Part shown: positions 18,072 through 25,031 of the stretch, piece after piece | Layout: each line of letters starts with the position of its first letter | How positions within the stretch are numbered: position 1 is the stretch's first letter | Source of the DNA: a virus | IMG/VR virus record: IMGVR_UViG_3300036832_000659 | Location: 1-39,213 of that record | DNA length: 39,213 bases | Reading direction: 5' to 3' (one strand) | Notes under the pieces: generated by a model | What the model was told of the DNA's origin: nothing | Databases searched by the model: none | The model's input: the letters and a program-made list of their open reading frames with translations, nothing else | Made by a program: the position numbers and the translations under genes

Positions 18072-20246
18072 ATGGTGGATATCACCTACCGCACGATTGG
18101 AGCCTGGGGCGCGGGCAAGGGGGCAAACCTCCAAGCGAGTGAAGTAGACAATAACTTTTGGTCGCTGGCCGAGGCGATCAACGACCTCATAAACGATCCG
18201 CCGCAGGCAAACGGCATCGGCGCGATCAATGTCAGCGGCACCCAGATGACCATCATTCTCAATGATGGCTCAGTGATGGGGCCGTTCACCTTGCCGGTGC
18301 TGACGTTCCGCTGGCGCGGCGAGTGGGTGCAGAGCACACCCTATGCCCAGCTTGACGTGTTCACCGTGGCGGACGTCGGCATCTTCCTCGTCAATATCGC
18401 CCATACGTCGCCGCCCGATTTCTTTGATCCGAACGCCACTGACGGCAGCGGCAATCCGCTGACGCAGCAACTCTTCGGCTCGACCGATGCCCGCCTCTCT
18501 CAATTGCCCGACGTTCTAGTGACGGACGTTCAGACCGGCGACGCGCTGATCTGGATCGCCCCCGCGGGCAAATGGATGAATCAAGCCCTCGGGGACATGG
18601 CCTATCAAAGTTCCCTTTTGGTGACCATCTCCGGCGGCACCATTACGGGGATGCGTTCGCCCACGCAGCCAACGGATGTAGCGACTAAGAGTTACGTCGA
18701 CACGATCGTCGCTGCCGGCGCTTCGTCGATCGCCCCGTTGACGATCATTTCCAACGCCCTGCTATCGAGCGCTCCTGCGGCTCCAAACACACTCAGCGAT
18801 TTCCTTGATGCGGCTCTCGGAACGACGATCGCTGGCACGTTGATTTATCGCAGCGGCGCGGCTTGGCAAGCGCTGCCGCCTGGAGTGGCCGGGAGCATTT
18901 TACAGTCTAACGGCAGCGGCGTTGATGTCTCTTGGACGACCTCGCCCGGTGCCGGCGTCGTGTCGATCACCGCCGGCCCCGGCATCTCGACCGGCGGCGC
19001 ACCGATCACCTCGACCGGCACCGTGTCGCTAGCGAATGTCTCTGATGGTCAGCTGCTCGCCGACATCAGCGGCAGCGCTGGCGCGCCGACCGGCGTCACG
19101 CTCAGTGCGTACCTCGATCATGTTCTGAGCGCGTCTCGCGGCACGCTGTTGACGCGGACGATCGCTGGCTGGGTTGCGCTCGCTCCCGGCACGACCGGGC
19201 TGTATTTGAAGACGCAGGGCAGCGGCAACGACCTGATGTGGGACGCGCCGCCGGGGGCCGGAACCGTGCTTTCGGTCGGTAGCGGAACCGGCTTGACCGG
19301 AGGGCCGATCACCTCGACCGGCACGTTGTCGCTAGCGGCAATTGCGAGCGGCAATGTCCTCGCGAACACCTCCGGGTCGTCGGCGGCACCGATCCCGACG
19401 ACCGTCAGCCTGTTGCTGGATACGGTCTTCGGCAGCGCTCGCGGCGACGTGCTCTATCGCGGCGTATCGGCATGGGTTGCGCTCGCGCCGGGGACGAGCG
19501 GCCAGTTCCTCGCGACCGGCGGCGCGGCGGGTGACCCGTCATGGCAGAACGCGCCGACGAGCGGGGGCAGCGTCCCGAACCTACGGATACTCGCCAACAT
19601 TAGCGGCAGCGCAGCCGTCCCGACCGGCAATACGTTGTCGGCGATCTTTGACGCAATCCTGTCAAGCGCTCGCGGCTCGGTGATCTATCGAACAAATTCC
19701 GGCTGGGTCGCGCTCGCGCCGGGGACCGCCGGAGCCGTGCTGACGACGAACGGCGGCTCGGCCGACCCGACATGGACGGCTAACGGCGGCGCATTGCTCA
19801 GCATCGCCTCGCCAGCCGCGCAGGACACACTTTCGTACAACCCGAGCAGTGGCAAGTTTGAGAATGTTCGGCCGCGCTATCACCTCGGCTCTTACGTGCC
19901 GGGTCTGATGTCGGCAAACCAGAATCTGCTTTTCCACCGCTTTTCCAAAGGCGTCACGATCCCCGCGAACTTCGGGGCGTATCTCGGCCATATCAGCGAA
20001 GCCGGTGCGGGCGGCGCCGCTACCGCGTCAACCGTCATCACCATCGCCCGCGCACCGAGCGGCACGCCAACGACGTTTACAAATGTCGCGTCGATCACCT
20101 ACGCGTCGGGCGCCGTGCTCGGCACGTTTTCGACGCAGGCCGCGATCACCTTCGCGCAGGGCGACTTGATCCGGATACGCGCGCCCGCCGTCACGGACCC
20201 GACACTTTCCGACTTCACCGTTACCATCATGGGATTCGAGACATGA
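18072..20246 (+). CDS. Repeat-containing tail fibre protein
   Basis: A 724-residue protein. The N-terminus has FRWRGEWVQSTPYAQLDVFTV, a short carbohydrate-binding-like module common in phage fibres, then the fibre motif MRSPTQPTDVATKSYVDTIV. Residues about 230-590 contain four related units of roughly 80-100 residues. Each unit reads LSAYLDHVLSASRGTLL / RTIAGWVALAPGTTGLYLKT or a variant, often followed by TGGPITSTGTLSLA. The C-terminal 130 residues form a different beta-rich domain likely to be the tip. Repeat number could vary between relatives by recombination. Confidence 0.8.
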   Translation: MVDITYRTIGAWGAGKGANLQASEVDNNFWSLAEAINDLINDPPQANGIGAINVSGTQMTIILNDGSVMGPFTLPVLTFRWRGEWVQSTPYAQLDVFTVADVGIFLVNIAHTSPPDFFDPNATDGSGNPLTQQLFGSTDARLSQLPDVLVTDVQTGDALIWIAPAGKWMNQALGDMAYQSSLLVTISGGTITGMRSPTQPTDVATKSYVDTIVAAGASSIAPLTIISNALLSSAPAAPNTLSDFLDAALGTTIAGTLIYRSGAAWQALPPGVAGSILQSNGSGVDVSWTTSPGAGVVSITAGPGISTGGAPITSTGTVSLANVSDGQLLADISGSAGAPTGVTLSAYLDHVLSASRGTLLTRTIAGWVALAPGTTGLYLKTQGSGNDLMWDAPPGAGTVLSVGSGTGLTGGPITSTGTLSLAAIASGNVLANTSGSSAAPIPTTVSLLLDTVFGSARGDVLYRGVSAWVALAPGTSGQFLATGGAAGDPSWQNAPTSGGSVPNLRILANISGSAAVPTGNTLSAIFDAILSSARGSVIYRTNSGWVALAPGTAGAVLTTNGGSADPTWTANGGALLSIASPAAQDTLSYNPSSGKFENVRPRYHLGSYVPGLMSANQNLLFHRFSKGVTIPANFGAYLGHISEAGAGGAATASTVITIARAPSGTPTTFTNVASITYASGAVLGTFSTQAAITFAQGDLIRIRAPAVTDPTLSDFTVTIMGFET

Positions 20247-20902
20247 CCGGATTTACCGATCGGGTCGCACAAGGGATATTGGCGCACATCACCGGCAAGG
20301 CCACGATCTTCACCATGCCAACGGCCTATGTCGGCTTGTTCACGGCTGTTGGCACCGACGCCGGGACAGGCTTTACCGAACCGGCTACCGGCGGGTATGC
20401 GCGGGTCGCGACCGCTGCGGGCGATTGGAACAGCGCAAGCGGTTCTGCGCCAAGCCTCATCACCAACGCGAACCCGATCAATTTCCCGACCGCCACCAGC
20501 AACTGGGGCAATATCATTGCCTTTGGTTTGTATGACGCCAGCACTGCCGGAAACTTGCTGGCGTGGGACTACTTCGGATCGTTCAACTGGCAACCGGCGA
20601 CGGTCAGCGCGGCTTCGCCGGGAGTGCTCACCGCCCATGCACACGGCTTCTCGGCGGCTGACTTAGTGGAATGGACTGTCGAGTACGGCGGCACAAATCC
20701 GACCTTCTCACAAAGCAACTTCACCGGGCCGCTCACCGTTGTTGGACCGACAACTGATACATTCACGGTCACCAACGGCGCGACGGCGGTGAACACCAGC
20801 GCCACCGGCAATGGCATGATCCGGAAGATGACGGCGCAGGCTATCAACAGCGGCACGCAGGCGAGTTTTCCAGCGTCGTCACTTACCATCACGGCCGCGT
20901 GA
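20243..20902 (+). CDS. Tail fibre/receptor-binding accessory protein
   Basis: A 219-residue protein with the widespread phage pattern TAYVGLFTAVGTDAGTGFTEPATGGYARV near the N-terminus, seen in small fibre-like proteins. WGNIIAFGLYDASTAGNLLAWDYF comes next, then an inserted module LTAHAHGFSAADLVEWTVEYGG...TVTNGATAVNTSATGNGMI. It likely trimerises as a fibre adaptor or tip component. ATG 20243 overlaps the fibre stop (ATGA), so it is translated with that fibre. Confidence 0.75.
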   Translation: MTGFTDRVAQGILAHITGKATIFTMPTAYVGLFTAVGTDAGTGFTEPATGGYARVATAAGDWNSASGSAPSLITNANPINFPTATSNWGNIIAFGLYDASTAGNLLAWDYFGSFNWQPATVSAASPGVLTAHAHGFSAADLVEWTVEYGGTNPTFSQSNFTGPLTVVGPTTDTFTVTNGATAVNTSATGNGMIRKMTAQAINSGTQASFPASSLTITAA

Positions 20903-20911
20903 GCTAGCCCG

Positions 20912-22405
20912 ATGTCTCTTCTCTTTATGGATGGGTTCGATAAGTATGGCCCCCTGAACACCAACGCGACCAGCGTCACCGCGCTGATGGCGGGCGAATG
21001 GACCACCATAACGATCATCACTATCGTCGCGCCGCTCAGCGCAACGGGGCAGGCTATTCTATTGGGGTCTGGTGGTTCGCTAGCAAAGACCTTACCAGCA
21101 AGCTACGGGAGGATTATCGGCGGGATTCGCTTTAATTCCACGCTCGGCGGTAATGTCGGTATTCAGTTTTTAGACGGGGCTTCAAATCAGTGTGGCATAC
21201 AAATACCGACAACCGGGCTGATCACGCTCAGAAATGGTGCTTACAATAGCGGTACGGTTATCGGCACCGCATCCTCGGCAATTTCCGCCAATATCACGCA
21301 TTATCTAGAGTGGGATATTACCTTTGGAAACTCGGCAGCGTATAACATTTACATGGATGGCGTCTCTATTATAGCGGGCACCAGCGACACCACGGCTACG
21401 ACTAATAATACCATCGGCGGACTATCCTTACAGACTGTCTCCGCCAATGTTGTTACATTTGACGACCTCTATCTCTTTGACACGACCGGCAGCATAAACA
21501 ATGCGGTCTTGCTGACCTCGCCGCGCATCGAGACGACGCTGCCGAGCAATGACAGTGCGGTGCAGTTCGCCATCGGGGCGTCGGTGTTGGGGTCGACGGT
21601 TTCTCGAACGACACCCAATTTCTCCACCGCAGCCAATCAGTTTTACCTTCGGCCATTTACGCCCGCGCGGGCCTGCACGCTGAACTCGATTTCGCTAAGT
21701 GTGAACGCGACGAGCGCAACGGTAAACCTGCGCCCGGTCGCCTATGCCGACAGTTCCGGCGCTCCGGGCACATTGCTTAGCGCTGGCTCCACGGCGACAG
21801 GGATCACTGCGGGGGCTATTGCAACGCTGCCATTAACTACGCCGCAGAGCTTGTCGGTCGGCACGCAATATTGGCTCGGCTATATGGCCGATATCGCCGT
21901 AACCAACGCCTTCGGCCAGGGCGACGCCCTAACGGCAGGGCGCACCGCGACGAGCACCTTTTCGAGCGGCGCTCCCGGAACCGCCCCGGCGACTACAGCC
22001 GGTCAAGCGAGCGTTCTGCTGTGGGGAAACGTGACGCTGGCGAGCTCGGCCAATTATTACTCAGTCAGCCAGCAACCGCCGCCGGCAGCCGGGACCAGCT
22101 ACGTGACCGATACGACGGTCGGCCACGAAGACCTCTACACCTTCCCCGCGTTGAGCGCGACGCCGGCCAGCATCTACACGGTCGCCGTCAAGGGCTACTG
22201 CTCGCGCAGTGACAGCGGTGCGCGAACGGTATCGCTGCGCATGTCGTCTGGCGGCACAGATGGCGGCGGTAGCCTGACCGGGCAGACGCCGGGAACGAGC
22301 TACCAGTGGATCGGCAGCAATTTCGAGCGCGACCCGAATGGGTCGATCGCGTGGACCGGAACGGCGCTCAACGCGGCCCTGACAGGCTTCAAGATCGATG
22401 CCTGA
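20912..22405 (+). CDS. Tail appendage protein with lectin-like N-terminal domain
   Basis: A 497-residue protein opening MSLLFMDGFDKYG. The first about 200 residues have the pattern of a concanavalin/LamG-like jelly roll found in phage appendages (GGIRFNS..., THYLEWDITFGNSAAYNIYMDGVSI, VVTFDDLYLFDTTG). The second half is another beta-sandwich region (FYLRPFTPARACTLNSISLSVNA ... TPQSLSVGTQYWLGYMADI). A glycan-binding role on the cell surface is plausible but inferred. Codon use between 21060 and 21480 is more AT-rich than the rest, suggesting a recombined domain. Confidence 0.7.
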   Translation: MSLLFMDGFDKYGPLNTNATSVTALMAGEWTTITIITIVAPLSATGQAILLGSGGSLAKTLPASYGRIIGGIRFNSTLGGNVGIQFLDGASNQCGIQIPTTGLITLRNGAYNSGTVIGTASSAISANITHYLEWDITFGNSAAYNIYMDGVSIIAGTSDTTATTNNTIGGLSLQTVSANVVTFDDLYLFDTTGSINNAVLLTSPRIETTLPSNDSAVQFAIGASVLGSTVSRTTPNFSTAANQFYLRPFTPARACTLNSISLSVNATSATVNLRPVAYADSSGAPGTLLSAGSTATGITAGAIATLPLTTPQSLSVGTQYWLGYMADIAVTNAFGQGDALTAGRTATSTFSSGAPGTAPATTAGQASVLLWGNVTLASSANYYSVSQQPPPAAGTSYVTDTTVGHEDLYTFPALSATPASIYTVAVKGYCSRSDSGARTVSLRMSSGGTDGGGSLTGQTPGTSYQWIGSNFERDPNGSIAWTGTALNAALTGFKIDA

Positions 22406-22901
22406 TGATCCCGAGCAGCAAGACGGTTCGCCGGGACTGCTGACGACCGCCGGCCAACTTGCCGGAATAGCGCGCGAAGCACTGGTTGCTAATACCGGGC
22501 AAGCGAATCTCGCGGGCATCGTCCGCGAAGCGCTGCTAGCCGGCGTCGGCCTTGCTGGTCGGATTGGCGCGCAGTCATCAGCTCAGGGCAGCGTCACCAC
22601 GACGTTCATGGGCGTCGTCTTCGGCGGCAGGATCGCCACGACGGCGCGGGCGCGTGCCTCCGCAATCCTCTCGCTCAATCTCGCCGGTCGCATCAGCGCG
22701 AAGTCGCGCGGCTCATGCTTTGTGCTCAACAGCGTGACGATCGGCGGGCGGATCACGACCAAGGCGAGCGCGGTCTTGCTGCGCGTCGGTCAGTTGCCGA
22801 TCCAAGGCCGCATCAAGGCGCAGAGCGCGGGGCGCGGGCTGGTCAATCTCAACGCGGTCGGACTGCAACGCCAGTGGGCGACGGTGATCAACACGGGGTG
22901 A
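22398..22901 (+). CDS. Short-repeat protein (five xGRI units)
   Basis: A 167-residue protein. After an N-terminal pair of LAGI(A/V)REAL(V/L)A units, residues about 50-150 contain five tandem units of roughly 20 residues, each starting with (A/G/Q)GRI: AGRIGAQSSA, GGRIATTARA, AGRISAKSRG, GGRITTKASA, QGRIKAQSAG. The hydrophobic/polar alternation would suit a small beta-solenoid. I do not recognise a named family. The start overlaps the end of the appendage gene by 8 bases. A fibre-tip or virion role is inferred from its position. Confidence 0.65.
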   Translation: MPDDPEQQDGSPGLLTTAGQLAGIAREALVANTGQANLAGIVREALLAGVGLAGRIGAQSSAQGSVTTTFMGVVFGGRIATTARARASAILSLNLAGRISAKSRGSCFVLNSVTIGGRITTKASAVLLRVGQLPIQGRIKAQSAGRGLVNLNAVGLQRQWATVINTG

Positions 22902-22905
22902 TGCG

Positions 22906-23097
22906 ATGGCGTGCGGCGGCTGTATGCGGATGCGACATGCTATGGTCCGGATCGCGCTCGGCCCGCGCATCGCCGACAAGTTCGTGCCGCAACAAGCCCG
23001 GATCGCGCCGCCAGTACGCCCCGGCGACGCGAAGGACGCGAGGCCGAAGGAAACGATCGTGCGCCGGAATATCATCATCAGGGCCAAGCGTGGGTGA
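22906..23097 (+). CDS. Small basic hypothetical protein
   Basis: A 63-residue basic protein starting MACGGCMRMRHAM, with a CxxC at the N-terminus and a basic end (IVRRNIIIRAKRG). It lies four bases after the repeat protein and its stop overlaps the next GTG start (GTGA), the same coupling pattern as other late genes. No family recognised. Confidence 0.5.
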   Translation: MACGGCMRMRHAMVRIALGPRIADKFVPQQARIAPPVRPGDAKDARPKETIVRRNIIIRAKRG

Positions 23098-23345
23098 CGC
23101 CAGCCCTCGCCGTCGCTGTCTGTATGCTGACATTCCACGGGCCGGACGGCAGCGAGCTTTTGATTGTCTCCGACACGATCCGAGCAATCAAATCAGCCGG
23201 CGCGCATCATGGGCATCTTTCTGCTGGGACGAACGCCGTCCTCTACCTCGGCATCCGGCCAACAGGCTTCGGCGTCCACGAAACGCCGGAGCAAGCGTTG
23301 CAGATCATTCGTGATTGTGAAGAGCTTGCCCGCAAGCATCCGTGA
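23094..23345 (+). CDS. Small hypothetical protein
   Basis: An 83-residue protein from GTG 23094. It reads MTPALAVAVCMLTFHGPDGSELL, VSDTIRAIKSAG, AVLYLGIRPTGFGVHETPEQALQIIRDCEELARKH, a compact alpha/beta pattern with a C-terminal helix. The codon use fits the phage, and it sits in an unbroken GTGA-overlapping chain. This frame is preferred over the two other open frames here because its protein is the only one with ordinary composition. Function unknown. Confidence 0.6.
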   Translation: MTPALAVAVCMLTFHGPDGSELLIVSDTIRAIKSAGAHHGHLSAGTNAVLYLGIRPTGFGVHETPEQALQIIRDCEELARKHP

Positions 23346-23447
23346 ATGCGCGAAGTGCTGTTGTATCTGATCGTTGCGCTGTTGCTGACGATCGGCGTCG
23401 TCGCGACGATCGCCGCTATCTATTCGATGGTCGAGCACGCCGCGTAA
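23346..23447 (+). CDS. 33-residue single-pass membrane protein
   Basis: The ATG follows the previous stop with no gap. The product is MREVLLYLIVALLLTIGVVATIAAIYSMVEHAA: one hydrophobic helix of about 22 residues and a short polar tail. Its TAA lies in the A-run of the terminator for the opposing genes. Small membrane proteins at the end of a late operon may be holins or lysis regulators, but no endolysin lies next to it, so this is only a possibility. Confidence 0.5.
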   Translation: MREVLLYLIVALLLTIGVVATIAAIYSMVEHAA

Positions 23448-23468
23448 AAAAGCCGCCCGCAGGCGGCT
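23446..23468 (-). terminator. Intrinsic terminator of the leftward island
   Basis: The perfect stem GCCGCC/GGCGGC (23452-23457 with 23462-23467, extended by A-T) has a CGCA loop. On the minus strand it is followed by a run of T (plus-strand A at 23446-23450). It therefore ends leftward transcripts from the 24 kb genes. Rightward transcripts lack a T-run after the stem (CAAGTTCC). Confidence 0.8.
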
Positions 23469-23508
23469 CAAGTTCCCGAAGGTCCAAAGGTCTTGACTTG
23501 ATAAACGC

Positions 23509-24024
23509 CTAGCGGCACGACGGCTCCCAATGATCTTTGACCCAGTGATCCGGGCCGCAGACCTCGGTCTTCTTCGGGCGTCGATTTTGCGCCTCTATCA
23601 TTTTCTGCTTAGCGGCGGCTTCTTCTGCGTCCAATTGTGCCTGACGAGCGCGTTCCTCTCGTTCCAGAGAATCATTTGGGACTTTGGCCGCTGCATCAAT
23701 GTATCGTTGGAATAGAGGTTCGCATTCGTCAAAATTAGCCTGGTCTTTGTCGAGGCAGTGAGCCTCAATAATTTTTAGAAACTTAGCCGACGTCGTGCGC
23801 ACGACCGACTCACGATCTGAAAATGGCAGGCTCCTGTCGTTTGCGTAGGCGTTTATCTTCTCCATTGCCCGCCGGAATTCCGTTAGTTTTTCCGTTTCTT
23901 GCTGGAGCTTTTCAGTCTCGATTTCCATCAAACTCTTAAAGTCGCCCGCGAGAACCGGCGTCGAGCCGATTGCCGCGATAAGCGCGACGGCGGCGCATAA
24001 GGTGCTTTTCAAGGTTTTCTCCAT
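23509..24024 (-). CDS. Secreted coiled-coil protein, possible moron
   Basis: A 171-residue protein with a clear Sec signal peptide: MEKTLKS, a hydrophobic core LCAAVALIAAIG and a likely cleavage after STPVLA. The mature part begins GDFKSLMEIETEKLQQETEKLTEF, a coiled coil. A central domain has two cysteines (HCLDKDQANFDEC), then a second charged helix (SLEREERARQAQLDAEEAAAKQKM) and a tail with VCGPDHWVKDHWEPSCR. It is periplasmic or outer-membrane associated by inference. The gene is leftward against the late genes, lower in GC, and has its own terminator, all typical of a prophage moron expressed in the lysogen. A spanin-like role cannot be excluded. Confidence 0.75.
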   Translation of the reverse strand: MEKTLKSTLCAAVALIAAIGSTPVLAGDFKSLMEIETEKLQQETEKLTEFRRAMEKINAYANDRSLPFSDRESVVRTTSAKFLKIIEAHCLDKDQANFDECEPLFQRYIDAAAKVPNDSLEREERARQAQLDAEEAAAKQKMIEAQNRRPKKTEVCGPDHWVKDHWEPSCR

Positions 24025-24206
24025 TCAGAAATGCCCTGCACGATATAGGCGGCGGGCGACGCCTCGAATTGATAAACTCGGCCAATTTGTTGATAGCTAT
24101 GACCTGACGGCTGCGGTGCCGACGGCGCTCGGACACTCGAACAGCCCGAGATGGCAATTGATCGACAGCGACGCGACCATGAAAATGCATAAAGTGCTGC
24201 TTTCAT
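24009..24206 (-). CDS. Possible small lipoprotein
   Basis: A 65-residue frame starting MKAALYAFSWSRRCRSIAISGCSS. An ISGC sequence could serve as a lipobox, but the preceding segment is poorly hydrophobic (it holds Arg-Arg-Cys-Arg), so lipidation is doubtful. GGAG lies nine bases before the ATG. The remainder (PSGHSYQQIGRVYQFEASPAAYIVQGISEW) looks like real protein. Its end overlaps the signal-peptide gene start, implying co-translation. A leader sequence upstream of it is partly shared with the neighbouring 54-residue gene. Confidence 0.4.
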   Translation of the reverse strand: MKAALYAFSWSRRCRSIAISGCSSVRAPSAPQPSGHSYQQIGRVYQFEASPAAYIVQGISEWRKP

Positions 24207-24232
24207 CGTAACCAACTCCAAACCCCTGAGAG

Positions 24233-24247
24233 CCCCGAGGCGCGGGC
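24233..24247 (-). repeat. Leader repeat copy 1 (15 bp)
   Basis: The 15-mer CCCCGAGGCGCGGGC occurs here and again at 24447-24461. On the minus strand both copies are followed within a few bases by CAGGGGT and then by a start codon, at 24206 and 24421. It looks like a duplicated gene leader rather than chance. Confidence 0.6.
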
Positions 24248-24256
24248 AAACCCGGC

Positions 24257-24421
24257 TCACTCGCCGGAATTAGCAATCTTCTCTTTGATCCGCTCTAGAA
24301 GCTGCGGGTTCCGCCCCAACCCCTTCATCCGCTCGATGGCGTTGTCGAGCACGCTGATAAGCGCTTTGCGCTCAAGCTCGCTCAGTCGAAAGGTGGTTTG
24401 CTTGCGGTTGGCGTGGGCCAT
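24257..24421 (-). CDS. Small charged protein (54 residues)
   Basis: Minus-strand frame from ATG 24421 to TGA 24257 encoding MAHANRKQTTFRLSELERKAL, ISVLDNAIERMKGLGRNPQL, LERIKEKIANSGE. It is helical and highly charged; FRLSELERKAL recalls the start of small regulatory or toxin-antitoxin-like proteins, but no domain can be named. It lies downstream of the winged-helix gene and the attP-like block and is below usual length cut-offs for gene callers. Confidence 0.55.
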   Translation of the reverse strand: MAHANRKQTTFRLSELERKALISVLDNAIERMKGLGRNPQLLERIKEKIANSGE

Positions 24422-24446
24422 AGTTTCTCACGATACCCCTGCAAAA

Positions 24447-24461
24447 CCCCGAGGCGCGGGC
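24447..24461 (-). repeat. Leader repeat copy 2 (15 bp)
   Basis: Second copy of CCCCGAGGCGCGGGC, 26 bases upstream (minus strand) of the ATG at 24421, followed by CAGGGGT as in copy 1. Confidence 0.6.
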
Positions 24462-24468
24462 GACGCAC

Positions 24469-24661
24469 TTGATAGGAACCGTCCGAAAAAGGCAAGATAA
24501 TGCGGAATATTATTTTCCTATCACCCGAGCTAAGTCGTTGCATTCAAAGGAATTGGCGACTTAAGCCCGGAGTAGGAGGTTCGGAAGATCGACATTGATA
24601 CATAACGTTTATTTCCGCTGTTCCTATCAGGCAACCCCACGGTGGGAAGAAAGTGATAGGA
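24469..24661. other. Candidate phage attachment site (attP) with arm-like repeats
   Basis: This stretch of about 190 bases has no gene and lies just beyond the winged-helix and integrase genes. Its centre is a nested inverted repeat at 24531-24563: TAAGTCG and CGACTTA flank ATTC-AAAG-GAAT. Around it are four copies of a TGATAGGA motif: 24470-24479 (TGATAGGAAC, plus), 24514-24523 (TTTCCTATCA, minus), 24620-24629 (GTTCCTATCA, minus) and 24654-24661 (TGATAGGA, plus). A symmetric core with short directional repeats on both sides is how tyrosine-integrase attP sites are built. The same repeats could instead be operators. No tRNA-like segment is seen. Confidence 0.45.
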
Positions 24662-24680
24662 TTTTTCGTTCTCATCTTGT

Positions 24681-25031
24681 TCACAACAGGGGCTCGATCA
24701 GCCCGCGCAGCTCGGGTGAGGGATCGTAAAAGGTCAGCGTGACCACGCTACCTGGTACGTCCTCGCTGCGTTTGATGAGATAGCCCTCGGCCACATACTG
24801 CCTGAGCACAAGGTAGAGCGACGGCACCGAGATCTTGAGATAGGCCGCGATCTGTTTGTGGGTGAGGTGCCCAGGCTGTTTGCTGGTAAACGGCACGCCA
24901 GGCTTGATCTGCACGATGAGCGCTAGCAGACGAAATACGGCGTACGGTGGTTTGCCGGTGGTGTGCAGCACGGCCTCTCCGCGCGCCTGCACCTCAGCGC
25001 TCCATTCTGGCGGCAGATCATCTTTGGTCAT
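24681..25031 (-). CDS. Winged-helix DNA-binding protein downstream of integrase
   Basis: A 116-residue protein from ATG 25031, overlapping the integrase stop (ATGA). The helix-turn-helix region is HLTHKQIAAYLKISVPSLYLVLRQYVAEGYLIKR, then a wing (VPGSVVTLTFYDPS). A longer frame continues upstream across the integrase gene but has the composition of an antisense-frame shadow, so the ATG is preferred. It could be a recombination directionality factor or a regulator of the integrase operon. Its gene ends beside the attP-like block. Confidence 0.75.
   Translation of the reverse strand: MTKDDLPPEWSAEVQARGEAVLHTTGKPPYAVFRLLALIVQIKPGVPFTSKQPGHLTHKQIAAYLKISVPSLYLVLRQYVAEGYLIKRSEDVPGSVVTLTFYDPSPELRGLIEPLL

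Noticed and set aside
22715-23314. 199-residue plus-strand frame over the small late genes
   Set aside because: Arg/Ser/Pro-rich shadow; the GTGA-coupled small frames at 22906 and 23094 give ordinary proteins.
23509-24206. Rz/Rz1-type spanin pair
   Set aside because: There is a secreted coiled-coil protein and a lipoprotein-like frame, but the order is inverted, the lipobox segment is not hydrophobic, and the genes run opposite to the late operon.
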